Assembly (NCBI GenBank): GCA_947575475.1
Contig: CANPNN010000044.1
Span: 1 to 9,241 of the forward strand
Source: an uncultured Pseudoflavonifractor sp.
GTDB lineage: Bacteria; Bacillota_A; Clostridia; Oscillospirales; Oscillospiraceae
DNA: 9,241 nt
Reading direction: 5' to 3'
The notes under the pieces were generated by a model, which was not told the DNA's origin, searched no databases, and saw only the letters and a list, made by a program, of their open reading frames with translations. A program made the translations under genes and the position numbers. This document shows, piece after piece, positions 1 to 6,337 of the stretch. How positions within the stretch are numbered: the first letter of the stretch is position 1; the number at the start of each line of letters is the position of its first letter.

Positions 1-647
1 AGGGGAAGCCCACCACCCCGTCCTCCAGGCCGTGGATCAGGAGCATGGGGGTCTTGGGGCTGTGCTCATCCAGCAGGTAATAGGGCTGGGCCGCCCGGGG
101 GTCTCCGCCGTTCAGGAGCCGCCTGGAAAGTACGTTTAGCGACAGAGGGACCTCCCCGTCGAACCGGTAGGCGCCCCCCAGACCGACAAACCCGGAAAAC
201 CGCCCCGCCAGCTCTCCGGTGTAGCACAGCAGGGCCCCCAGCTGCCCCCCCGGCAGAGGAGCCCACCACCACGGCCCGGCGGGCGTCCACCCCCTGCCCC
301 TCCAGATGGGCCAGGGCCGCCTTGGTCCCGGCGGTCACGTCCTCGATTTGAGCGGGGAAACGGGATTTGGGGACCAGCCGGTAGCCCGGCATAACGCAGC
401 GGTAGCCCTCCCGGGCCAGCCGCTGACCGATAAAGGAGAAGAAGGAGGGGCTGCCCTTGTCCCAGCCACCCCCGTGGAGGTAGACCACAACGATCTCCCG
501 CTGGGGCCCAGGGGGGACAAAGTCCAGAAAATACTGGGCCGGGTCAGCTCCATAAGGCGCCCTTTGGGGCTCCGTCTCTTTCTTCCACTGCATCAGCTTT
601 CGTACCAAAGAGGGGCAAGTACACAGGTCCCGGATAAAACCTTTCAT
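1..647 (-). CDS. alpha/beta hydrolase (esterase/lipase-like), frameshifted and cut by the window edge
   Basis: This is probably a cytoplasmic carboxylesterase-type hydrolase of the HGGG (hormone-sensitive-lipase-like) branch; the substrate is unknown. The oxyanion-hole motif HGGGW is at residues 58-62 and the nucleophile elbow GSSAG at 129-133, so Ser131 would be the nucleophile. Just after it a run of seven G (minus strand; plus 245-251) shifts the frame, and the original frame stops at 66. Reading six G instead restores a coherent hydrolase sequence (SAGGQLGALLCYTGEL..., later MLLIHGLEDGVV, with the likely acid Asp) that stays open to position 1; the catalytic His would lie outside. No signal peptide is visible. 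The start ATG (645-647) overlaps the stop of the upstream SLH gene as ATGA, with AAGGAGGA lying inside that gene's last codons, so translation is likely coupled. Whether the shift is a real mutation or a sequencing error cannot be decided here. Confidence 0.8.
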
Positions 648-1852
648 GTTTCCTCCTTGAATTGGATGTGGTATATTTGCATCCAGTCAGCCACAAAACC
701 GCCGCCGGAGGCGTTGAGGGATCCTGCCCAACCGAAGTATGGGGAGATGGGGCTGCCCTCATAGGAATAATATTGATCCTTCATTACAGCATAGCGGCTC
801 TGGGTATCGGGGGAGAGGGCCTGGTTCTGAATTGGCATAGCCTGCTTTGTATAGGGCAAGGTGAATTCCCCGGCTGCCACATCATAGACGCCCCAGAGGT
901 CCCCCCGGTATACCGCCGCCAGATGGGAGGCCCCCAGAGAGGGCTCCTCCTCATCCACCCAGACGCGGCCCCCGTCCAATGTGAGAAACGCCCCGTCGGC
1001 CCGGTAGATGGCCCCCTCTGTGGTCCCGCCGGGGCCCTCCCGCTCCAGGGCCAGCCAGTCGGCGGCGATCCCCCGAGGCTCCCAATCCCCCAGCTCCACC
1101 GGGGTGAGGGTGTAGCCCTCCGCCCCCACCCGCAGCTCCGGGTGCAGGGTCCGGGCCAGCACCGCCGCCACCTGGGCCCGGGTCAGATGGTCCTCGGGGG
1201 CCATAGTGCCCTTCTCGTCCACTCCGTTGAGGATGCCCAGCAGGAAGAGGCCTTGAAGCTGGACGGTTTCCCAGCCCAGCTCCTGCCGCTCCTCCTCGGG
1301 TAGCTCCCACATCAGAAATTCATGCTCATCGAACCCGGCGGTGTCCAGCAGTCCCAGCAGGTCTGCCCGGACGGCGGGTTCCCTCTGGCTCCAATCTATC
1401 TGTTCCTGACTGTCTGCCATTGCTGAGAATTCGTCGAGGTGCAGCTCCGAAAGCAGCCCATGGGCTCCGATGCTGCTTGTATAGAGGAGAGAGTCCCGAA
1501 ACCAGGCCTCCTTTAGAAGCTCCTCAGTGGTCATCAGGCCATCCAGCAGCTTCAAAAGCTCCGGTCCCTTGCCGCCAAGGTCATCACCAAAGGGGATGAT
1601 GTAGCAGGACCGGGAAGCGTCCCAGCCACCCTCGTAGCGTACGCTCCCCTCCGGCAGGGGGCGGAACTCCTCCAGCGGGTCCTTGGGCCAGGCCTTCAGG
1701 ACGTCCAGATTCAGCTCCAAAGTGACTGCCCCTTCCCCGGCCTGGACCTGCAGCTCCTGGGGCAGAGTGAAATAGAAGGTGTTGTATCCGTAATAGACCT
1801 TTGGCTCATAGATACAGTCTCCGATGGTTCCCAGCCGGGGCGCCTGTCCCAT
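644..1852 (-). CDS. SLH/WG-repeat surface protein, C-terminal part (downstream of a frameshift)
   Basis: This open frame holds the larger, C-terminal part of a secreted protein whose N-terminus lies in the overlapping frame at 1806-2156. The ATG at 1852 is probably not a real start: no ribosome site is evident, and it falls inside the coding sequence of the upstream part. It carries a beta-rich inserted region, then a weak second SLH motif, then a clear third SLH motif (LGILNGVDEKG followed by LTRAQVAAVLARTL), and a C-terminal half with WG-type repeats, ending GGGFVADWMQIYHIQF. The same layout and ending (GQGFVGKDGKIYRIEF) occur in the intact protein at 7361-8899. With one base removed near 1837-1840 the fused protein is about 503 residues, close to the paralogue's 512. 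The stop overlaps the start of the hydrolase gene by four bases. Confidence 0.8.
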   Translation of the reverse strand: MGQAPRLGTIGDCIYEPKVYYGYNTFYFTLPQELQVQAGEGAVTLELNLDVLKAWPKDPLEEFRPLPEGSVRYEGGWDASRSCYIIPFGDDLGGKGPELLKLLDGLMTTEELLKEAWFRDSLLYTSSIGAHGLLSELHLDEFSAMADSQEQIDWSQREPAVRADLLGLLDTAGFDEHEFLMWELPEEERQELGWETVQLQGLFLLGILNGVDEKGTMAPEDHLTRAQVAAVLARTLHPELRVGAEGYTLTPVELGDWEPRGIAADWLALEREGPGGTTEGAIYRADGAFLTLDGGRVWVDEEEPSLGASHLAAVYRGDLWGVYDVAAGEFTLPYTKQAMPIQNQALSPDTQSRYAVMKDQYYSYEGSPISPYFGWAGSLNASGGGFVADWMQIYHIQFKEET

Positions 1853-2156
1853 CGTAGAAAACAGCCAAATCAGAAAGAGAAACGACAGGGAAGTGGGGAA
1901 CGGACTCTCCCCGGGCCCAGGCCTCCAGCTTGGCCTCCAGAGCCCAAACCTCCATCAGGGTCAGCTCCCGGTCAGGTTCAAATCGCCCCGCCCCGGTGCC
2001 CTCCATGAGCCCGTGGTCCACACAGACCCGGACATAGGGGGCAAACCAGTCGCTGTCCCTTACATCAGAAAAGACTCCGGCCTCCGCAGCAAGCGCCGGG
2101 CGCAGCCCGAAACAGAGTGTCAGCCCCAAAAACAGGCAGGCCAGCCGCTTTTTCAT
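1806..2156 (-). CDS. SLH-domain surface protein, N-terminal part with signal peptide (upstream of a frameshift)
   Basis: This is the N-terminal part of a secreted S-layer-homology protein. I chose the ATG at 2156 (MKKRLACLFLGL...) because GGGAGGTG lies at 2163-2170 at good spacing and the product then begins with a classic signal peptide: KKR, a hydrophobic core, and cleavage probably after ALA. An earlier in-frame ATG at 2189 would include the ribosome site in the coding region. Residues 29-70 form a first SLH motif (VFSDVRDSDWFAPYV ... GLMEGTGAGRFEPDRELT), nearly matching the same segment of the protein at 7361-8899. The natural frame is lost around 1837-1850 and stops at 1806, while the continuation lies in the other frame. 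SLH proteins usually bind cell-wall polymers outside the membrane. It lies 55 bp after hisS with no clear terminator between. Confidence 0.78.
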   Translation of the reverse strand: MKKRLACLFLGLTLCFGLRPALAAEAGVFSDVRDSDWFAPYVRVCVDHGLMEGTGAGRFEPDRELTLMEVWALEAKLEAWARGESVPHFPVVSLSDLAVFYDGTGAPAGNHRRLYL

Positions 2157-2211
2157 CGACGACACCTCCCAAATCAGATGGAGAAACAAAAAACATGGGG
2201 TGCGTTTCCCT

Positions 2212-3555
2212 TTACTCCTTTACCGGCGCGCCGGCGGAAAGGGACGTTACTTTTTCCTTCAGCCAACCGGGGGCGGCCTCCAGGGCCACCTTCTCCTGCT
2301 CTCCGGAGACCATGTCCTTCAGGGAGACCACACCGTTTGCCACCTCGTCCTCCCCCAGGAAGGCCACATAGGGGACCCCGATCCGGTCGGCGTAGTTCAT
2401 CTTGGCCTTGAACTTTTTGGGCTCAGTGTAAAGCTGGGCCCTTACCCCCGCGCCCCGGCAGGCGGTGGCGAAGGCGATGGCGGGGGAGAGGTCCTCGGTC
2501 ATGGGCAGGATCAAAACGTCGGCGGGGGCGGTGGGCAGAGCCTCGTTCAGCATGCCCTGCTCCTGGAGCACATAGAAAAGCCGGGTCAGCCCGATGGAAA
2601 TACCTACGCCGGGGAGTTGTTTTTCGGTATAATATTCCGCTAAGTTATCATATCGCCCGCCGGAGCAGACGCTTCCCACCTCGGGATGGTCCAGCAGCAC
2701 CGTCTCGTACACCGTCCCAGTGTAGTAATCCAGTCCCCGGGCGATGGTCAGGTCCACCATAAAGTGGTCCTCAGGGACCCCGAAGTCCCCCAGGTACTTG
2801 ACTACAGTGTTCAGCTCCTCCACGCCCTTGTCAAAGAGCTCATTTTTCCCTTTGAAGGGCTCCAAAGCCGCCAGGGGGTCCTCTGCTCCCAAGATCCCAA
2901 GCAGTTGTGTGGCGATGTTTGTAGCCACCCCAAAATCGTCCACCAGAATGGCGGTGACCTTCTCGGCGCCGATCTTCTCCAGCTTGTCGATGGTCCGCAT
3001 CACGTCCTCGGCCTTATCCTCCAGCCCCAGCACGGCGAAAAGCCCGTTGAGGACCTTCCGGTTGTTGACCCGGATGCGGAACCGCTTCAGCCCCAAAGCG
3101 GTGAAGGTCTGGTAGATGATGGCGGGGATCTCGGCCTCGTTGATAATATCCAGCGAGCCGTCCCCGATCACGTCAATATCCGCCTGATAAAACTCCCGGA
3201 ACCGGCCCCGCTGGGCCCGCTCCCCCCGGTAGACCTTGCCGATCTGATACCGCCGGAAGGGGAAGGCCAGCTCATTCTGGTGGAGGGCCACATATTTTGC
3301 CAGGGGGACCGTCAAATCAAACCGGAGGCTCAGGTCGGTATCCCCCTTGGTAAAGCGGTAGATCTGCTTTTCTGTTTCGCCCCCCGCCTTAGCCAAAAGC
3401 ACCTCGCTGGCCTCAATGGCCGGGGTGTCCAGAGGGGTGAACCCGTACCGGGCGTAGGTCTCTTCCAAAACCCCCTTCACCCGCTCGAACTGGGCCTGTT
3501 GCCGGGGCAGCAGCTCCATAAACCCTGACAAGGTCCGTGCCTTTACTCGTTCCAT
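2212..3555 (-). CDS. hisS: histidyl-tRNA synthetase (HisRS)
   Basis: The product charges tRNA-His with histidine in the cytoplasm, using ATP, as a class II synthetase dimer. Visible landmarks are the histidine-binding segment LRFDLTVPLAKY at residues 77-88, class II motif 2 (YQIGKVYRGE ... GRFREFYQADID) at about 103-128, the HisRS signature ARGLDYYTGTVYE around 270, and motif 3 (GGRYDNL ... GVGISIGLTRLF), followed by a C-terminal anticodon-binding domain (LILPMTEDLSPA ... GEDEVANGVVSLKDM). The length of 447 is slightly above the usual 420-430 because of a short tail. The ATG at 3555 follows AAAGGA at 9-base spacing. It lies 56 bp after the YCII-domain gene and shares its T-box leader, so it is probably under tRNA-dependent control. 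No aspS follows, although hisS-aspS is a common Firmicutes pair. Confidence 0.97.
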   Translation of the reverse strand: MERVKARTLSGFMELLPRQQAQFERVKGVLEETYARYGFTPLDTPAIEASEVLLAKAGGETEKQIYRFTKGDTDLSLRFDLTVPLAKYVALHQNELAFPFRRYQIGKVYRGERAQRGRFREFYQADIDVIGDGSLDIINEAEIPAIIYQTFTALGLKRFRIRVNNRKVLNGLFAVLGLEDKAEDVMRTIDKLEKIGAEKVTAILVDDFGVATNIATQLLGILGAEDPLAALEPFKGKNELFDKGVEELNTVVKYLGDFGVPEDHFMVDLTIARGLDYYTGTVYETVLLDHPEVGSVCSGGRYDNLAEYYTEKQLPGVGISIGLTRLFYVLQEQGMLNEALPTAPADVLILPMTEDLSPAIAFATACRGAGVRAQLYTEPKKFKAKMNYADRIGVPYVAFLGEDEVANGVVSLKDMVSGEQEKVALEAAPGWLKEKVTSLSAGAPVKE

Positions 3556-3611
3556 TGTACAACATCCTTTCCAAAGGGGCCGCCCGGCCCTGTTCTGTGG
3601 GAGATCATGTA

Positions 3612-3914
3612 TCAGGAGAGCAGATAGTTATTCTCACTGCTGGCCACCTGCAAAGCCCTGAGCTCATAGCTGGCAAACCCTTCCAAAACAAGGGGCTCCG
3701 CCTGACAGAGGGCCTCGGCCTCCTCATAGCTCCCGGCCTTGAGAATATACATGCCGGCAACGCCCGGGTACCCCTTGAAAGCCCCGCCCAGGGTCAGGTG
3801 CCCCCCCTCGTCCAGGGACCGCAGGTTAGCCACATGCCGCTCCACTGCTGCTCGGGTAAGCCGATTATAGGTTTTTGTCTTTTTGATGACCATAACATAC
3901 AGCCAGTCATTCAT
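3612..3914 (-). CDS. YciI-like (YCII-domain) small protein
   Basis: This is a 100-residue cytoplasmic protein resembling the YCII family, whose members have a ferredoxin-like dimeric fold and mostly unknown functions. The family pattern is visible: an early beta strand (WLYVMVIKK), the conserved His at residue 27 in RHVANLRSLDEGG, the glycine-rich turn LTLGGAF, the segment GMYILKAGSYEEAEAL, and the final EPLVLEGFASYELRAL, where Glu73 takes the place of the usual Asp of the DPF motif. I placed the start at 3914 because GGGAGGAG (3923-3930) precedes it. A longer reading from 4016 would translate the T-box and terminator and is unlikely. It is the first gene after the T-box leader and stands directly before hisS, so it is probably co-transcribed with it. 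What it does there is not known. Confidence 0.85.
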   Translation of the reverse strand: MNDWLYVMVIKKTKTYNRLTRAAVERHVANLRSLDEGGHLTLGGAFKGYPGVAGMYILKAGSYEEAEALCQAEPLVLEGFASYELRALQVASSENNYLLS

Positions 3915-3932
3915 AAAAAAATCTCCTCCCTG

Positions 3933-3999
3933 AAAAAAAGACGCTCTCATCCCGCCGTCCTCTCCCTGGAGGAGAGAAGCTTCACGGGACGAAAGCGTC
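3933..3999 (-). terminator. intrinsic terminator of the T-box leader
   Basis: A 15-bp stem pairs GACGCTTTCGTCCCG (3985-3999) with CGGGATGAGAGCGTC (3940-3954), allowing G-U pairs, with an inner hairpin CTCTCC/GGGAGAG and seven T at 3933-3939. The 5' arm begins directly after the T-box motif, as expected for mutually exclusive terminator and antiterminator forms. Confidence 0.9.
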
Positions 4000-4235
4000 T
4001 GCTTTCGTGGTGCCACCCATGTTCAGCGGCGGAAGTTCCGCCGCCCTCTGGCCTTCTGTTACGGGAAGGGAACCGTGGACGTCTCCGTCCCCGCTCCCGG
4101 GCCGTCTTTCGCAACTCCTTGCCGCAGGACCCTTCCAGCCAGGGGGTCCCTCTCTGTTCGGCGGTGTGCCGTTACTCATGCCCGTTCCTCGCGGTACAAT
4201 GTCTGGATCAGCACAGCGCAAAGAAGCTGTGCTCA
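3933..4235 (-). promoter_or_regulatory. T-box leader (tRNA-sensing riboswitch), tRNA-Asp candidate
   Basis: This roughly 300-base stretch without a gene is a transcribed leader. The T-box element GGGTGGCACCACG (4006-4018) matches the AGGGTGGNACCGCG consensus closely and is followed by an intrinsic terminator. Upstream are Stem I parts: GAGTA of a specifier-loop S-turn, AGAGAGG (about 4149-4155), and a distal hairpin GGACCC...GGGTCC (4127-4149) containing GGCTGGAAG. After it comes GCGAAAGACGGCCCGGGAG, in which GAC (4104-4106) is the likely specifier codon by position. The variable T-box base is C, which would pair with discriminator G73, as in tRNA-Asp; bacterial tRNA-His has C73. Uncharged tRNA would favour the antiterminator and so expression of the YCII gene and hisS. 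The T-box call is firm; the Asp assignment is inference. Confidence 0.9.
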
Positions 4236-4241
4236 GCAGAA

Positions 4242-4270
4242 AGCTTACTCCAAGATCCCCCGTCTGTCAA
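4242..4270 (-). promoter_or_regulatory. sigma-A-type promoter of the T-box / YCII / hisS unit
   Basis: A perfect -35 TTGACA (4265-4270) is followed after 17 bases by TAAGCT (4242-4247), which keeps the key T1, A2 and T6 of the -10 box. Transcription would start near 4235, just before an 8-bp hairpin (AGCACAGC/GCTGTGCT) and Stem I of the T-box. The -35 overlaps the stop codon (4267-4269) of the preceding gene, so the two units are tightly packed. Confidence 0.65.
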
Positions 4271-4683
4271 GGGAGAAGGGGACTATGGTTGGTCTTGACG
4301 ATATCGCGCCAGTCCAGATCGCCCCGGGCCAGGCCCATAATGAGCATTTCAGCGCTGGCCACATTTGTGGCAAAGGGGATGTTGTACTGGTCGCACAGCC
4401 GTGTGATATAGTCCAGGTCCTCGTCCAACTCGTGGGTCTGGGGATCGGTAAAAAAGAGCACCATATCGATCTCGTTGTAGGCGATCCGGGCCCCGATCTG
4501 CTGGCTCCCGCCGTGCTCATGGGAGAGGTACAGGGTGATGGGCAGCCCCGTAGCCTCGGCCACCAGTCGACCGGTGGAGTCGGTGGCGCAAATGTGGTGC
4601 TTGGCCAAGATGCCCGAGTAGGCAAGACAAAATTGTACCATCAGTTCTTTTTTGTGGTCGTGACAAAGCAGCGCAATATTCAA
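4267..4683 (-). CDS. methylglyoxal synthase-like protein with altered active site
   Basis: The overall sequence is that of the methylglyoxal synthase (MgsA) fold, an enzyme converting dihydroxyacetone phosphate to methylglyoxal and phosphate. Preserved are the N-terminal NIALLCHDHKK (catalytic Asp9, phosphate-binding Lys region), GGxQQIGA, FFTDPQ (Asp80), and the C-terminal NIPFATNVASAEMLI. However, the E. coli catalytic base Asp71 is replaced by Ser (residue 60, GGSQQ), His98 by Leu (residue 86 by my alignment), Gly66 of the phosphate site by His (SHEHGG), and the phosphate-binding GTTG by DSTG. It may therefore lack the classic activity. The start is TTG: 4683 fits the AAGGAAGG ribosome site better than TTG at 4689 and gives the usual family N-terminus, for 138 residues. 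It lies 60 bp after minD, and mgsA near min genes is a known Clostridia arrangement, so co-transcription with minD is likely. Confidence 0.85.
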   Translation of the reverse strand: MNIALLCHDHKKELMVQFCLAYSGILAKHHICATDSTGRLVAEATGLPITLYLSHEHGGSQQIGARIAYNEIDMVLFFTDPQTHELDEDLDYITRLCDQYNIPFATNVASAEMLIMGLARGDLDWRDIVKTNHSPLLP

Positions 4684-4743
4684 TCCCAATCCCTTCCTTT
4701 CATATAAAAATTTGTTTCATTGCCTGAAAAAGCGGCTGGAGGG

Positions 4744-5481
4744 TCACCACCCCATGACCGGGACCTTCCGGCCCTCAATGCGGAAAGCAATATTCCGGTA
4801 TCCCACCGCCGCACCCTTATTGGCGCACAGGATCAGGGGCCGCCCCTGGTTGGCGGAGAGCATCACCAGATTATCCTCAGGTACGACCCCCAGCAGGGGA
4901 AGTCCCGCCGTGTCCATGGCGTCGTCAATGGTGGTGCGGAGCTTCCGCAGCAGCTTGGGCTGGACCCGGTTGACCACCAGATGGATCTGCTCGACCCCCA
5001 GCCGGCTCAACTCAGATACCGTTCGCTGGGCGTCCCGCAGGGCGGAGGCATCCGTCGTGGACACCACGATGGCCCTGTCGCAGCCGCAGACAGCCAGACG
5101 AAACCCCTCGCCCAGTCCGGCGGGGGCGTCCAGCAAAATATAGTCGTAAAGGACCCTGGCCTGCCGCAAAAGATCCCGCATAGCCTCCTCCGGGATCCCC
5201 GTGGGGAGGGAGAAGGGGGCGGTGAGCAAAAACAGGTCCCGGATCTCGGGGTGTTCCACCACGGCCTTCTCCAGAGAGCATCGGCTCTCCACCACGTCGG
5301 TAAAATCCATCAGCGCCCGGTCGGAGAGCCCCAGAGTCAGATCCAGGTTCCGCAGTCCCACGTCCATGTCGATGCACAGGGTGGAGTGCCCCAGCGCCGC
5401 CAGACAGGAGCCTACGGCCCCAACGAGAGAGGTTTTGCCTGTCCCCCCCTTGCCGGAGGTGACAGCGATCACAGTAGCCAT
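4744..5481 (-). CDS. minD: MinD-like septum-site-determining ATPase
   Basis: This is a deviant-Walker ATPase of the MinD/ParA family, which as an ATP dimer on the membrane positions cell division together with MinC. The Walker A motif GKGGTGKT is at residues 10-17 with signature Lys11, DMDVGLRNLD at 38-47 is typical of MinD rather than ParA, and DAPAG is at 118-122 (switch II). The start at 5481 is chosen because GGGAGGT (5491-5497) precedes it; the in-frame ATG at 5499 contains that ribosome site. The protein has 245 residues, against about 265-270 in usual MinD, and ends EGRKVPVMGW, without a visible amphipathic membrane-targeting helix. minC and minE are not adjacent. It has its own strong promoter and is followed by the MgsA-like gene. 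Confidence 0.88.
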   Translation of the reverse strand: MATVIAVTSGKGGTGKTSLVGAVGSCLAALGHSTLCIDMDVGLRNLDLTLGLSDRALMDFTDVVESRCSLEKAVVEHPEIRDLFLLTAPFSLPTGIPEEAMRDLLRQARVLYDYILLDAPAGLGEGFRLAVCGCDRAIVVSTTDASALRDAQRTVSELSRLGVEQIHLVVNRVQPKLLRKLRTTIDDAMDTAGLPLLGVVPEDNLVMLSANQGRPLILCANKGAAVGYRNIAFRIEGRKVPVMGW

Positions 5482-5508
5482 AGTTGAAAAACCTCCCAAG
5501 TAAAAAAC

Positions 5509-5538
5509 ATTATATCACGAAACTCCCGTCTATATCAA
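5509..5538 (-). promoter_or_regulatory. strong sigma-A-type promoter for minD
   Basis: TTGATA (5533-5538) is separated by 18 bases from a perfect TATAAT (5509-5514), which is extended by TG one base upstream (TGATATAAT). Transcription would start near 5502, only about 20 bases before the minD start, leaving a short leader that consists mainly of the ribosome site. It lies directly after the rsmG terminator, which supports a separate transcription unit. Confidence 0.88.
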
Positions 5539-5558
5539 CGGTTTTTGCGATTTTCCCC

Positions 5559-5594
5559 AAAAATTCCGCAGGTGAAAGACCCACAGGTGCGGAA
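5559..5594 (-). terminator. intrinsic terminator after rsmG
   Basis: TTCCGCA (5588-5594) pairs with TGCGGAA (5564-5570), with a small inner GTG/CAC pairing, followed by five T (5559-5563). It begins 8 bases beyond the rsmG stop and ends the upstream unit before the minD promoter. Confidence 0.8.
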
Positions 5595-5602
5595 GGCGGC
5601 CT

Positions 5603-6328
5603 TTACAGCGCCGACCGCTTGATCTTTCCCCAGTTCCGGGGAAAGCCCTTGGGCGTGGCGGCGATCTTTTCCACACCCACGATCCGGTGGGTCACCCCCG
5701 CCCCGGGAATATTGTAGTCCCATGCCTCAAAGAGCTTGCCCCCCAATTGCTTCACGGCATTTCTGCCACCCTCCACCTCGGGGCCGCTCTCCACGCTTTT
5801 CATGGCCAAAAACACCCCGCCGGGCTTTACATAGGGCAGGCACAGCTCGCATAGGGCGGGAAAGGCCGCCACCGCTCGGGACACAGCCACATCAAACCCG
5901 TCCCGAAAGGGGGAAGCCAGGGCAAGCTCCTCCGCCCGGGCGTGGACGCACGAAACCTCGTCAAGGGAAAGCGCCTTACACACATTCTCCAACCAGACCA
6001 GCCTTTTTCCCAGACTGTCCACCAGGGTGAGGCGGAGGGAGGGCTCCAGGATCTTCAGCACCATCCCTGGAAATCCGGCCCCAGTACCCACGTCCACCAG
6101 CGATCTGTGGGCAAGCTGGCAGGGCGGGTGGGCGGAGCACCAGGACAGAATGGCGGCAGAATCCAGAAAGTGCAGTCTTGCCACCTGATCCGGTTCGGTA
6201 ATGGCGGTCAGGTTCATCACCTGGTTTTGTTCCAACAGCAGCTCGCCGTACCGGCACAGCTTGTCCACAGCGTCCTCGGGCGGGGTGATCCCCATATCCC
6301 GGAGACCCTGGTTCAGAATATCCTTCAT
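5603..6328 (-). CDS. rsmG: 16S rRNA (guanine(527)-N(7))-methyltransferase
   Basis: RsmG (formerly GidB) methylates N7 of G527 in 16S rRNA with S-adenosylmethionine; its loss is known to give low-level streptomycin resistance. The length of 241 matches the family (about 239). The Rossmann-type SAM motif LVDVGTGAGFPG is at about residues 77-88, followed by LTLVDSLGKRLVWLENV, the segment VHARAEELA, and the signature FDVAVSRAVAAF and VKPGGVFLAMKS. The ATG at 6328 follows TGAGGTGAAA, a ribosome site that overlaps the stop of the upstream membrane-protein gene 9 bases away, so the two are probably co-transcribed. The gene ends at an intrinsic terminator. rsmG is often near oriC with mnmG and parAB; here mnmG and parAB are not in view, but a parS site lies about 2.6 kb upstream. 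Confidence 0.96.
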   Translation of the reverse strand: MKDILNQGLRDMGITPPEDAVDKLCRYGELLLEQNQVMNLTAITEPDQVARLHFLDSAAILSWCSAHPPCQLAHRSLVDVGTGAGFPGMVLKILEPSLRLTLVDSLGKRLVWLENVCKALSLDEVSCVHARAEELALASPFRDGFDVAVSRAVAAFPALCELCLPYVKPGGVFLAMKSVESGPEVEGGRNAVKQLGGKLFEAWDYNIPGAGVTHRIVGVEKIAATPKGFPRNWGKIKRSAL

Positions 6329-6337
6329 AGTTTCACC

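Noticed and set aside
2157..2211. TTTTTTGTTTC after hisS as a terminator
   Set aside because: The T run on the minus strand has no stable hairpin before it.
2686..3528. 280-codon open frame on the plus strand opposite hisS
   Set aside because: It is the antisense shadow of a well-supported hisS; the translation has no recognisable motif and the GC-rich third positions explain its openness. The other long plus-strand frames (306-764, 662-1303, 4720-5487, 5942-6769) are shadows for the same reason.
3577..3590. Hairpin GGGCC-GGGC-GGCCC between the YCII gene and hisS
   Set aside because: Only a 5-bp stem with no T run; it is too weak for a terminator in such GC-rich DNA.
3982..4221. 79-codon frame on the minus strand within the T-box leader
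   Set aside because: It covers structured Stem I, T-box and terminator sequence, and no ribosome site or protein-like pattern supports it.
4680..4703. Tiny frame ATG AAA GGA AGG ... TGA overlapping the TTG start of the MgsA-like gene
   Set aside because: Seven codons, made mostly of the ribosome site of the next gene; it is more simply explained as chance.
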